A stretch of 29,217 bases of DNA from Rostrohypoxylon terebratum (taxonomy: Eukaryota > Ascomycota > Sordariomycetes > Xylariales > Hypoxylaceae). The stretch covers positions 1-29,217 of the forward strand of contig MU386057.1 of assembly GCA_022497145.1 (NCBI GenBank), written 5' to 3'. Positions 19,902 through 29,122 of the stretch are shown one piece after another. A program made the position numbers and the translations under genes. The notes below the pieces were generated by a model. The model was not told the DNA's origin and did not search any database. It was given only the letters and a program-made list of their open reading frames with translations. The number at the start of each line of letters is the position of its first letter. The stretch's first letter is position 1.

Positions 19902-22241
19902 CTACGGTTGAGACGTCGTACTCTCCTCCATTCCAGGCACCATATCACCGCCGGTTGCGAGATCCCTCCGCGGAATCCCGATCTCGATATTCCCACAAAC
20001 CACCGCGCCATCCGTAGCTATCAACCCGATGCCACCTTGAAGGTACCGCGTATCGATCACATCAAACTTGAGCAACCCCTCGATCTCCGCGTGCAGCTTG
20101 GCCCCCTGAATGTCTATGATGAGATTGTATGGCCAATCGGTCTGCCAATTGAACACCTCTCCGCGTAACACATACGACTTCTCGTCCAAATTCTTGACGA
20201 ACGCCACGCCCCTTTGTTGCTCCGACATCTGGACGAATAATAACGCGTAGTACCTGCGCAACCCGTTGATTCGGAACGCGACGCCGTTGCGGGTGCGCGT
20301 GAAGCAGTGGCCGGGGATAATGAAATTTCGGAACGTGGCACGGTAATCGTCCCACTTCCTCGTGCCGTAGCTCACGAGTCCTTCTCCGAAATTCTGCGCG
20401 ACGACGAACCTTTCGCTCACGACGTCGAACGTGTCGGCTCCGTTGACGAAGGATTGCATGTAGAATGTTCGCGGTCCTTCTTTCAGTTCGACGGGACGGA
20501 GAGTCAATTTGGGGATGCCTGTCCAGCGGAGGAATTGTAACCGCACTATCCCGGTGAACGGGGCGGCCCCCTTCCTAATACTTCTTCTCTGTAGAGAGAT
20601 GCCTATAGACTGTATAGGTTTGCAACCTACGACCGGCGGCACGGTCCTCAATATCTCTCTTGATTCGCCTGGTTTGAGGATTATTGGACCACCGTTGATA
20701 AACGACTCGATCTCGTCTTTAAATGAATACAATTTCAGTACCATGTTCACACGTATAGGCTCCGAGTTCCATACGTCGGCTTTGACCACTAATTGAACAT
20801 ACTGGCCGGGGTATAACAGCGGCGCGCATACCAAGTCGTAGGTTTCCATCTGACGAACCTCGGGCGGTGCAAAGGTGTCCGACATAACTTCAATCACGTC
20901 AAAGGGGTCTTCTAAACCGTTTATATAAATTTCCAGGCCGGTCTTCTTAGTTTCGGGGTCGACGCTTTGCTTTACCGATACTTGATTAGGGTCTCTGGTT
21001 TTTCCTCTCGCTGTCTTAACTTGGAACCCCTGGACGCTTCCTGGCAAGTCAAAGTGGAATTGACCACCACATTTCGGATGCTGTAGAGGCTCTAAGTGAG
21101 CAAGCCTCCGACCTATGTTTACGATATCGTACGCAATATTCGCTGCATTGTTGATCGAGTATCCGCCGTCCGCGCTTGATATCAATACTCTATCGGCCAG
21201 CGGACCACGCCAGTCAACTAATCCACCCGCACCCCTGACCTTTCCGGACCTGATAGTATTGCTGTCGTCAAAAGCCTCCAGTCCATTCATGATGGCGACC
21301 AGACATCCCAGGTTGCCCGAGTTGCAGTCTGTGTCCCAACCGCACGTGTTGACAATATGCATGGCCTCACCGAAATCCGGCCCAGCGTAGATTAGCGCCA
21401 TGACCATGACCAAGTGGTTTGGTATGATATGGCAAAAGCCGTTCATTATACCGTACCCAAAGTTGGCAGCTATGCGCCTGCGCGTTTTCAACCAGTCCTC
21501 GTCCTCCTTGCACCACTCGCGCAACTCGTGTACCCCAATAGCTAACATGCCATCTGATTCCATATACTGTATACCCACATCGAGAAGGTGATCCACATCC
21601 TTCGACACGAACGCTTCCGCCTCCATGGCAGCCCACATCCTGGCCGCGGCCACAGCGTCTCCGTCATGGCTCACCGACGCGGCCATGGTCGCCAGCTTCG
21701 CGGCCAAAGCCGGCTGTCCGGGGGCCACCATGGCGAAGCCATCGATAAAAATCCGCGCGCCGATCTGCATGGAAGCCGTGGCGCCGTTCAAGTCCTTAGA
21801 CCCGCTCAACGGCGGCCGGACTCCCTTCTTCAGATTCAAGAACGCGGTTTGCTCCGTGGACACGCCGTGGCCGCCCCACCAGAAGACGGTGCGGTCTTTG
21901 ATCACGTTGTTTAGCCAAGTTCGGCCTATATCTGCCGCGTCGCATCTCGAGGGTCGATGTTCTTCGAGCGCGCGGATAAACGTGAAGGTGCCGGAGATAT
22001 CATCGTCCGTGACCACGATAGGTACATTGAAGAGGTTGTTGACATAGTACCGTATATGGCCTAACTCTCTTAAAATCCGTCTATGCGTCCAGCCTTCGAA
22101 TGGCCGGCCCAAGTACACGCCGATGATTTTTCCGAGGACGCCGGCGTAGACCCGGTGGAGGTAATCGTCCGGAAGGTCCTTCGGCTGCGGTTTGCTTTTA
22201 TGTGGTTTTAATGATTTCGATGAGTTTTCACTTTCGTCCAT
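19902..22241 (-). CDS. ADP-ribosylglycohydrolase-family protein with C-terminal beta-rich module
   Basis: A single 779-residue frame with no intron. Residues 30-390 form an ADP-ribosylglycohydrolase fold: AGVLGKIIGVYLGRPFEGW (33-51), TDDDISG (78-84) and GWDTDCNSGNLGC (301-313). The Asp-rich motifs are the usual two-metal site of the family. The second half (about 400-779) is predicted beta-rich and has no recognised catalytic motif; its last part (GRGVAFVKN-like and NLIIDIQGAKLHAEI segments) recalls the concanavalin-like DUF1080 fold. Such long proteins are known mainly as uncharacterised bacterial and fungal members, so the substrate may be an ADP-ribosyl or other sugar-linked compound rather than modified protein. 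There is no signal peptide; the N-terminus is lysine- and proline-rich, suggesting a soluble intracellular protein. Lack of introns in a long gene among spliced neighbours could reflect horizontal origin, but it is not proof. Confidence 0.82.
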   Translation of the reverse strand: MDESENSSKSLKPHKSKPQPKDLPDDYLHRVYAGVLGKIIGVYLGRPFEGWTHRRILRELGHIRYYVNNLFNVPIVVTDDDISGTFTFIRALEEHRPSRCDAADIGRTWLNNVIKDRTVFWWGGHGVSTEQTAFLNLKKGVRPPLSGSKDLNGATASMQIGARIFIDGFAMVAPGQPALAAKLATMAASVSHDGDAVAAARMWAAMEAEAFVSKDVDHLLDVGIQYMESDGMLAIGVHELREWCKEDEDWLKTRRRIAANFGYGIMNGFCHIIPNHLVMVMALIYAGPDFGEAMHIVNTCGWDTDCNSGNLGCLVAIMNGLEAFDDSNTIRSGKVRGAGGLVDWRGPLADRVLISSADGGYSINNAANIAYDIVNIGRRLAHLEPLQHPKCGGQFHFDLPGSVQGFQVKTARGKTRDPNQVSVKQSVDPETKKTGLEIYINGLEDPFDVIEVMSDTFAPPEVRQMETYDLVCAPLLYPGQYVQLVVKADVWNSEPIRVNMVLKLYSFKDEIESFINGGPIILKPGESREILRTVPPVVGCKPIQSIGISLQRRSIRKGAAPFTGIVRLQFLRWTGIPKLTLRPVELKEGPRTFYMQSFVNGADTFDVVSERFVVAQNFGEGLVSYGTRKWDDYRATFRNFIIPGHCFTRTRNGVAFRINGLRRYYALLFVQMSEQQRGVAFVKNLDEKSYVLRGEVFNWQTDWPYNLIIDIQGAKLHAEIEGLLKFDVIDTRYLQGGIGLIATDGAVVCGNIEIGIPRRDLATGGDMVPGMEESTTSQP

Positions 22242-22954
22242 ATTTTCTTAGATTAAAATTTCAAGATAGGATATCTGTTGGGTTGCCGATTTTCGATACG
22301 GCATAAGCAATGGAGAGGGAGAAATGAGACGGAACAGAAGTTAAATTAATATCTCTCCACCTCAGATGCCCGCCACTCTTACACTTCTATATTATAAGGT
22401 TGAAGCCAAAAGGGGGCATTACAACGGCAGTAACAACTTCAATACGTCTGGGAAGCTCGTCTTCGTGACGTAACCCGGTATATACAATAGTGGAAGGTGT
22501 TAGCCGGAGATATGGATTCATAGCTACTAGTAAGCAGCGACCTAGTCTCAACTGCCTACATCAACCCCAACTATCACGTGTCAACCATGGTCCTGGCAAG
22601 CATAAGGATATATACTAAGGATAGGAGACCTGTCGCAAGTCGATTTCGCGTTGTGGTACGTAGCAGGTAGCACACACACACACAAACGCAATGAAGACAA
22701 AATCTCCTGGACTGGAAATAATTTGTTTTACAAATCAATGCTACCTTACAAGTCTACCGCCCTTGTACGTACCATGTGCCAGAACCCCCGAAACGCCGTT
22801 GATGCACGTCGTCCGTCGACAAAAACTCATTAAACGACCTCTACCATCCCATTTTCAGCCCATGCGCGTGTCATCATGTCTACTCATGGGTATCGTCCAT
22901 CGTAGTGTCATTTTTTTTAGGTTCGCTTTCCTCATCATCCTCATTCGTTTGATC
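22242..22954. other. Intergenic stretch upstream of the glycohydrolase, downstream of eIF3e
   Basis: About 710 bases holding the presumed promoter of the minus-strand glycohydrolase and the 3' flank of eIF3e. It contains a (CA)7 run at about 22671-22684. Plus-strand frames between 22651 and 23152 are shadows without protein-like composition. Confidence 0.5.
22671..22684. repeat. (CA)7 microsatellite
   Basis: Seven CA dinucleotides in an intergenic region; a simple repeat with no other feature. Confidence 0.8.
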
Positions 22955-24324
22955 CTATCTGGCGACAGCAGCACTGAGCACTTGTGTTCGGAAGAAGCCG
23001 CCCTTGGTTCGTTCGATGACTTGCTGGTATACGGAGCTGGGAGGGTGGTTCATAACAACAGTGCCTTCCTTGTAATCTATCTTGGCGTCCACTCTAGTGT
23101 CGCGGATCAGATTGACAATCCACTTCTCACCCTCATCTTCGCCAAGACCTAGACGCGCGCTCAGGTCCTTGATGTCGATACGTGCGTGGATCTTGCAGTA
23201 GCTCTCGGAGATCAGGTGTCGCGCGGCGTCAACAAAGAGGTCGGCGGCGGAAAAGAGGAAGAAGTCTGAGCGTAGAATCTCCTCGGCAAGAGAAAGTTGC
23301 CGTTGCGCCTCTTCGAAGTCGAAGTCGATGTATAGCGCACGAACGAAGTCGGTGACAGGGTCTGAGTACTCATACGCCTCCTGCTTAACTATGCGTATGA
23401 TGTCCTTCAGCTGCTTCTGGTGCTGTCCAGAGTTTCTCGTCCGGTTGCGACCAGTGATGACGGCGGCTGTGAGGTACCGAAGGATCCAGGGACAGCTAGT
23501 CTGAATGGTGTTAATGTAGGCTGGGCTGAAGAATAGATCCAAGAGCCCGTCGCGGGTGCGGTCATCGTTGAAGAGAGGGAACAGAGCCCAGTGGATGAGC
23601 CAGGTACGTTGGCTTAGCTGTGCCAAAGGGTTGTTGAATAGCTTAGTGTCGATATTTTCCTTAACCTTGTGAAGTTCCTCGACACTTCCCTCCCAATTAG
23701 TAGTGAGGATTTCCGATGCGAATTTTCCCCATGTCGCGGCGGCGACCTTGTCGTTGTCGGTGGAGAGCACACGAAATTGGTAGAGGAGGTCGGCGGCGGC
23801 AGCGTAGTTTCCACAGCTGTATTGGAAGTTGCCGAAGTCGTAGAGTGCGTTGACCATTTCGATCGTCACCTACAGTAAATCGTGTTAGATTTGGTAGCAA
23901 AGAAACGCGAACGGAAACGTAGACATAGACATAGACATAGACATACATCGTGTTCCTTTTTGAGGAATTCCAAGTTCGCGACCTTGTCACTTCGGAGGTT
24001 TCCAACAACATCTTCGCGTCCCAATAGGTCAACAAGCTTGCTAGTGCTCTCCTCAAATTGCTCTAATCGAGAGATGACCTTCTGTCGCTTGTCGTTAAAC
24101 TCAGGTGGGGCTTCCTCAACACCTTCAAGCTCGGCCTTAAGGTTGCCGACGAAATCAGTCATGTTAGTAGTCTTAAGAAGCTCATATTTGGCTTTGGTGA
24201 TGGCTAAGACGGAGGCGTCGTCAGCGTCTTCGGGCAGTTGGCCGGCTTGGAACTCGAGAAGGGGAAAGATGAGATGGCGATCGAGATGGCCGACCAGTTT
24301 CGGCAGGAGATCGTAATCTGCCAT
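22955..24324 (-). CDS. int6: Translation initiation factor eIF3 subunit e (Int6)
   Basis: Two exons (24324-23947 and 23869-22955) give 430 residues, close to the usual length. The N-terminus (ADYDLLPKLVGHLDRHLIFPLLEFQ) is the eIF3e signature. The join is KEHD|VTIEMVNALYDFGNFQYSCGNY. Residues from about 220 to 390 form the PCI domain, including a winged-helix part with LSARLGLGEDEGEKWIVNLIRD and DAKIDYKEGTVVMNH. The protein is a subunit of the eIF3 complex on the 40S ribosome, where the PCI domain packs against other eIF3 subunits. The 77-base intron begins inside a TATGTC microsatellite. The gene is divergent from mL49, 530 bases away; both serve translation, cytosolic and mitochondrial respectively, though shared control is only a guess. 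Confidence 0.95.
23921..23944. repeat. Hexanucleotide microsatellite inside the eIF3e intron
   Basis: Four perfect AGACAT units on the plus strand. On the coding strand they are ATGTCT units that merge directly with the intron donor GTATGT at 23946-23941. Confidence 0.85.
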
Positions 24325-24854
24325 ATTGGTGGTTTTTCGGTATTTGAGTTTGGTGTATACGGATTACAAGCGAGCGCGCACAAAACTTGAACAGTGATGG
24401 CTGAGAGTTACAATTGTCAATGTTGATGTTGATGTTGATGTTGGCAAGTTTATAAAAAGTTAGAGAAAATTATCGCCAAGTTAATTGTTGCAATTCTTTG
24501 GCGGGGCACGGAGGTTTAGGTTTAGGCATTTGCCATTTGCCATTTGGTGAGGGCGAGGGCAAGAGCGAATAATTAGGGAAAAGTGGGTTGTGGGACAGCC
24601 GAGCTAATGTTATCGATAATAGAAGTGTACCTATGTACCGGGATATATATCCGATATTATACCGAAATAGCCAATAGGTACGTACTACAGTATGTACGAA
24701 GTAGCTTGATAGAATCGTGCAGGTGATGACCTAATCATTCGTGATAATTGTCCGATAAGAAAAAGCCTTTAAGGTTGCGCCGAACACGAACATCATCGAC
24801 TTTAATCCAGTCGACTTACAACAAACCTACGAAGCAATTGGCGTCGCCTTCACC
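24325..24854. promoter_or_regulatory. Divergent promoter region of eIF3e and mL49
   Basis: About 530 bases between the two start codons. It holds TGTTGA repeated about 3.5 times at 24421-24443 and CATTTGC repeated three times near 24528-24547, followed by a purine-rich run (GAGGGCGAGGGCAAGAGCGA). These could be promoter elements or plain simple repeats. No other gene is visible. Confidence 0.45.
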
Positions 24855-25398
24855 ATGTTGTTGCCTAGGATACTCCGACCTATCGCAGCGCGTCCGGCGC
24901 CTCTATCTACGACCTTCACACGCATCGTGCTGCCAATACGGACACGATGTCTATCCACAACTGTAGAGCCTAGCGAATCGATCACAGAACCCATCCCCCC
25001 TCCTCCTTCATCCTCAGAGCCCGCCACACAGGAATCGCCAGGGCCAGCATTATCAGAGTCACCAGAGTCACAGACGAAGAAGCCACTTGCGCTGCCATAC
25101 TTCATCGGCAGGAACAGCCTGAACAACTTCTCTGTCTACCACAAGAATAAAAGAGGTGGAAATCTTAAGCTCACGGTGTTGAAGAGGGGAGAAGGAGATC
25201 TCCTCGCTCTGAAGCAAGATATCATGGAAGCTCTACAATTACCACGGGGCGATGTGACCCTCAACAGCGTAACAAGACAAATCGTAATAAGAGTGAGTTA
25301 TTCGTGTCCAAGAGTGGTAGCATGTTGTGCTGATGATGTCTTTCTAGGGCCATAGGAAGCTACAGGTTCTCAACTTCCTCTATACCCTGGGTTTCTAG
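24855..25398 (+). CDS. img2: Mitochondrial large ribosomal subunit protein mL49 (Img2)
   Basis: Two exons (24855-25292, 25348-25398) with a 55-base intron (GTGAGT...TTTCTAG) give 162 residues. The first 35 or so residues are basic with regularly spaced Arg and no acidic residues, a typical mitochondrial presequence. A Pro/Ser/Glu-rich linker (about 40-75) follows. The conserved mL49 domain then starts at LPYFIGRNSLNNFSVYHKNK, continues through GGNLKLTVLKRGEGD, and ends VTRQIVIRGHRKLQVLNFLYTLGF, the last 16 residues supplied by the second exon. Without splicing the frame would lose that conserved tail. Family members are needed for mitochondrial translation. Confidence 0.9.
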
Positions 25399-25601
25399 GT
25401 TTAAAAAAAGTTATTAAGGACACAACAACGGACTTCCAGGGCTTAAACAGGTTAGCCTATGAATGGGTAGGAAAAGGCGGGATAAAAGGGGCTGGGCTGT
25501 ATGAATACGGGTTGCGAGATGAACCAGCACCAAGCCATACCTCGAGGCAACGAATTAAACCCCTCTTAGCTCCAGAAGGACTAAAGCATTTCACTTGGTG
25601 A
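25356..25601 (+). other. Unexplained 81-codon stop-free frame after mL49
   Basis: Starting after TAG at 25353, this frame overlaps the last mL49 exon in another register. It runs open to TGA at 25599 through sequence that should be 3' flank. It contains no ATG near its start. Its translation looks protein-like: GLNRLAYEWVGKGGIKG, then LYEYGLRDEPAPS, then RIKPLLAPEGLKHF. CTTCCAG at 25434-25440 could be an acceptor, making it an exon of an unseen transcript, or it may be a relic of a lost gene. I do not recognise the sequence. Confidence 0.3.
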
Positions 25602-25758
25602 TTTAGCTAAGGATTCGCATGTACATATAGTAATGTACAAATTTTCATGGGCCGAAAGAAGCTCGCGTATAAATTTCGGAAATATACGAAACCGCTCTGA
25701 TCTTCCGTCGGACCCAGATATCTCGCTTCCACTTTGAGAACCACATCTCATAACTAGC

Positions 25759-26940
25759 TTAGAACGGAGTCACATACTCCCTCTCGCCTTCGGTGCAATA
25801 CAGCACCAGGATCGACGTATCATCCAGTTCCAAACCCTGTTTCGCATCCACATAAACCTTTCAAATCGCAGCTAGAATAACCGCGCCGCAAGGTCCAGCG
25901 GATATATCACAAGTACTCAACTCACCGACTGCATTACGCGATTCCAAATCGCTCACCATCACAGCCGCATATATACCATGTCTCAGTATTGGCCACACAA
26001 TAGTAGATAGAACCCCGCAGTTCAACCCACACATAACAATCTCTTCCGTAGGCATCGAAACGCTTTTTCCCGCCTTCAGAGACTCGAAGAGACACACCGG
26101 GGTAGTAGGCTCGACAGCTAGAACTTTTGACGGCCCAAATTCTTTCCCCTGTCTTCATTTTTGGAGTGTGTTGTCTGTCATAGCCTCTCCGACAGATCCG
26201 GCTCCCACAAGCATAACGGCATGAGTAGCGGCTTTCCCGCCTGTCAACTCGGGCACTTGCTGATCATTCGGCCAACATTGTACTGTACCCTTCAACAAGA
26301 TACCGCGGGATAATATCATATCCCTCTAATGCCAACACCCAACATCAACAGTCTATTCACCTTGGCTTTTGCCTCCTCGAATGCGAAGGAGACAACATCG
26401 CCGTAGTCCCCATCAATTCCGAGTACTTTAGAGCCTTCGTTAGGTAGTCATCTCAGCAGTTATTGCCCCGTCGAAATAGTTAGGCACGAATACCGTTGTC
26501 TCAAACCCCATGAGCTCCGCTGCTATATATATGATACAGCCCTTCCGCAATTGCCTTCAGTCGCAGTTACAATCTCGATACCTGCTTTTTCAGCGTTGGC
26601 GGCAACCTCTTGTAGAGAAGCACTGCCATCTTCGACCGGAAGCCCGAGATGCCATCCAACAGCGCGGTAGATAGCCCATGATACACCTAGAATCTTGAAT
26701 GCTGAAAGACCGCATTTATCTGGCTCACCCTCAGTAATACTTATCCCAAACCTAATCCCTTCGCCAATTTAGGTAAACTATGCAGTTTGGTCTTGTTATA
26801 CTCAGCAATGTCTTATGAAATGCGAGGACGGCAGGCTCGTGGAACCCGCTCTCGGCGCCGTCAGACTTGTACTTGAAGACCCACTCCCGTGCCGGAGGAC
26901 TTTAGTGGACGAACGGTGACGGTGACGGTGACGGTAACAT
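25759..26940 (-). pseudogene. Decayed diaminopropionate ammonia-lyase-like gene (PLP-dependent, fold type II)
   Basis: On the minus strand, pieces of one protein appear in order but in shifting frames. After an ATG at 26940 come MLPSPSPSPFVH and then a TAA (26904-26902). AFHKTL and YNKTKLHSLPKLAKGLGLG follow, then GLSAFKILGVSWAIYRAVG, whose Lys would carry PLP. Next come IVTATEGNCGRAVSYI, FETTVFVPNYFDGAITAEM, LGIDGDYGDVVSFAFEEAK, LVEGYSTMLAE and THAVMLVGAGSVGEAM. MCGLNCGVLSTIVWPILRHG and ISAGPCGAVILAAI come next, then a TGA at 25863, then LELDDTSILVLYCTEGERE and a final TAA. Frame changes lie near 26800, 26755, 26530, 26445, 26335 and 26160. The family removes ammonia from 2,3-diaminopropionate or similar amino acids. 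With this many breaks a working product is very unlikely; short introns cannot explain most of them. Confidence 0.88.
26914..26931. repeat. (CGGTGA)3 hexamer repeat in the pseudogene start
   Basis: Three perfect CGGTGA units followed by a near-match (CGGTAA). On the minus strand they encode the Ser-Pro repeats just after the pseudogene's start codon, so the repeat may be a local expansion. Confidence 0.8.
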
Positions 26941-28024
26941 CGCGGATTGAACTACAGTAGCTTCGTTTCAATCTTATTAGAGGCTATTCTGACTCTATTC
27001 ATTGGCGGTTATCCATGGACACAATTTTTAAGAGGTGGAATAATTCCAAAGTTCAACTGAAGTGGGCGTCGGAGATATTAATCCCTGTCCTCAGACAACC
27101 AACGCCGTCTTCTTACCCTATTAAGGGGGAAAGTTGGGGATGACCCAAATCGATCACGGGAGCGTCTACATCCACTACGGTCCTTCAGCATCTTCTTGCG
27201 TACGAATTGCTAGTGTGTTGGTAATCTTAGACCGAAACATGTCCAAACATCAAGAGAAAAATAGATAGGTATTGCCCTCGAGCTGAATAAATCAGATCAA
27301 AAGATCAAACAAGCCAAGCTCACGCCCGTATTCACTAATCCAGCACCCTGCTCATGATGCTTGGCATTTATGCCACACTGTCCTGAAAGACCATCAATAT
27401 TTCCAGATCGAACAGACCAAACACCAATTCACCATCGTCGGCGTTCAATGTAGTATAGGTCTCGTAATCCAACATTTTAGCCTATGGACTCCGATGGGAG
27501 ATACGGCACGGGAATGCACCTATAGATCATTCCACCTATCGTAGAAGATGAGATGATCAGATGAACAAAACAACAACATAGAGCAGAGAACGAAAGCGAA
27601 CGATGTAGCCATACGGTGGATTCTATCATATCCCCGCGTAGGTCGGCCAGGTACGGTTTCGACTATACAGACCAGGAATCGTGAACTAGTTTCCATATAC
27701 GGCGACTATACCGTCTTGGCAAGAGATTCGCCAAGCACGCTCAGCTCAACATCGGACGACGCCTTGCCGAACACGATCAGACCTCAGGTCGTCCAAAAAG
27801 AGGAATATGTCATATATAAAAGAGCAAATATGCCGAAGATGAAGTTCACGATTCAGCAGGATCGACACCATCCTTGAAGCCATCTTCTCAGCTCATCGCA
27901 GTCCTTCATTCTGACTTCACTTCGCCTATCTCACGTTCTTTAGGCCAGGCGGTTCACTCGTTTCATTATACCAACTTTGCCGTTGTCTCAGCACCTCCAC
28001 AAACCTTTTACCAACCCAGCAGAC
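26941..28024. other. Long intergenic region upstream of the pectate lyase
   Basis: About 1.1 kb with no convincing coding frame. The right end is the pectate lyase promoter with a TATA box at 27813. The middle has no repeat or transposon signature that I can see; it may be worn-down coding DNA like its neighbour, but I found no recognisable piece. Confidence 0.45.
27813..27820 (+). promoter_or_regulatory. TATA box of the pectate lyase gene
   Basis: TATATAAA lies about 210 bases before the pectate lyase ATG, in the right orientation. This distance leaves room for an unusually long but plausible 5' leader. A strong TATA box fits an inducible secreted enzyme. Confidence 0.55.
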
Positions 28025-29006
28025 ATGAAGTTCTCAGCCCTCATCGCTCTCAGCGCCTCCGCGGCCCTCGCCACACCAACAACCTCCAACACCACCCCGA
28101 ACACCCTAACCGCTCTCACCAAGCGCGCGACGTTCCCGATCCCCGCCTCCAAGGGCTCGGTCACCTTCACCAAGGCGCAAACGGTCCCCGCCAACCAGCC
28201 CTTCGACGGCGGCTTCAAGACCTACGGGCGCGGCGTAAGCTGCACGGGCCAAGCCGAGGGCGGAGACGCCGACGCGGTCTTCCTGCTGGAGGACGGGGCG
28301 ACGCTGAAAAATGCGATTATCGGCAAAGACCAGATCGAGGGCGTGCACTGCAAGGGCTCTTGCAGGATCGAGAACGTGTGGTGGGAGGCCGTGTGCGAGG
28401 ACGCGTTGAGCTTGAAGGGGGATGGGGATGCTACTGTGATCGGGGGGTAAGTATTCTCTATTTGATTTCATGCGACCATTGATATTTCCAAATTCGTGTT
28501 GTATTGGTTAAGTACGGCCGGTAGGATAAGGGGTTGGGCTAACGAAAGGAATAGGGGCGCCACGGGAGCGGAAGATAAGGTTATTCAGCACAACGGCCTG
28601 GGAACTGTGACTATCGACGGATTTACCGTTGTTGACTTCGGTAAGCTGTACCGCTCGTGCGGTAACTGCAAGGTCATGGGACAGCGTAATGTTGTCGTCA
28701 AGAACGTCAAGGCTTACAAGGGCTCGGTGCTTGTGGGTATCAACTCCAACAAAGGTGACATTGCTACTATCCAGAGCACGTGTGCTACATCCGTTAAAGA
28801 TATCTGCGTTGTAAGTGCCTACCAATTCATAACACATTTGAAGTCCTCATACGTCTACGGTCGGGAAATTTAGTTAGGATAAAATGGAAAGGGGCTTGCT
28901 AACTGCGTTCTAGGAGTTCGAAGGTACTACACCCGGACACGAGCCTAAAAAGATTAGCTCTGGCCCTAGCAACAATTGCAAGTTCTCTTCAGTTGCAGCC
29001 TGCTAA
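28025..29006 (+). CDS. Secreted pectate lyase, family PL3
   Basis: Three exons (28025-28446, 28555-28810, 28914-29006) with introns of 108 and 103 bases (both GTAAGT donors) give 256 residues. The start MKFSALIALSASAALA is a clear signal peptide, and TKR|ATFP near residue 37 looks like a Kex2 cleavage site. The PL3 core follows: TVPANQPFDGGFKTYGRG, VFLLEDGATLKNAIIG, VHCKGSCRIENVWWE, CEDALSLKGDGDATVIGG, DKVIQHNGLGTV, FGKLYRSCGNCK, LVGINSNKGDIATI and CATSVKDICVEFEG, ending in a Cys. The many paired cysteines suit an extracellular beta-helix protein. The enzyme cleaves de-esterified pectin by beta-elimination with calcium. It is the only plant-cell-wall gene in view and points to a plant-associated or saprotrophic lifestyle. 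I see no damage. Confidence 0.93.
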
Positions 29007-29122
29007 ATCAAAGATGTTGAGATATATACCTAAAGAAGCTTCACGTGTCTAGTAGCGCTAGAAGCCTTTGAATTGTACATAGCCTTACAAGATAAGAGAT
29101 TAAATATAATACCTTATATTGT

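Noticed and set aside
25759..26940. Broken ammonia-lyase as a multi-intron gene
   Set aside because: Breaks occur inside conserved motifs with no room for introns, and in-frame stops at 26904 and 25863 sit in continuous homologous sequence.
27874..28482. 202-codon plus-strand frame over the pectate lyase
   Set aside because: Arginine-rich alternative frame of GC-rich exon 1; the PL3 frame has the signal peptide and all family motifs.
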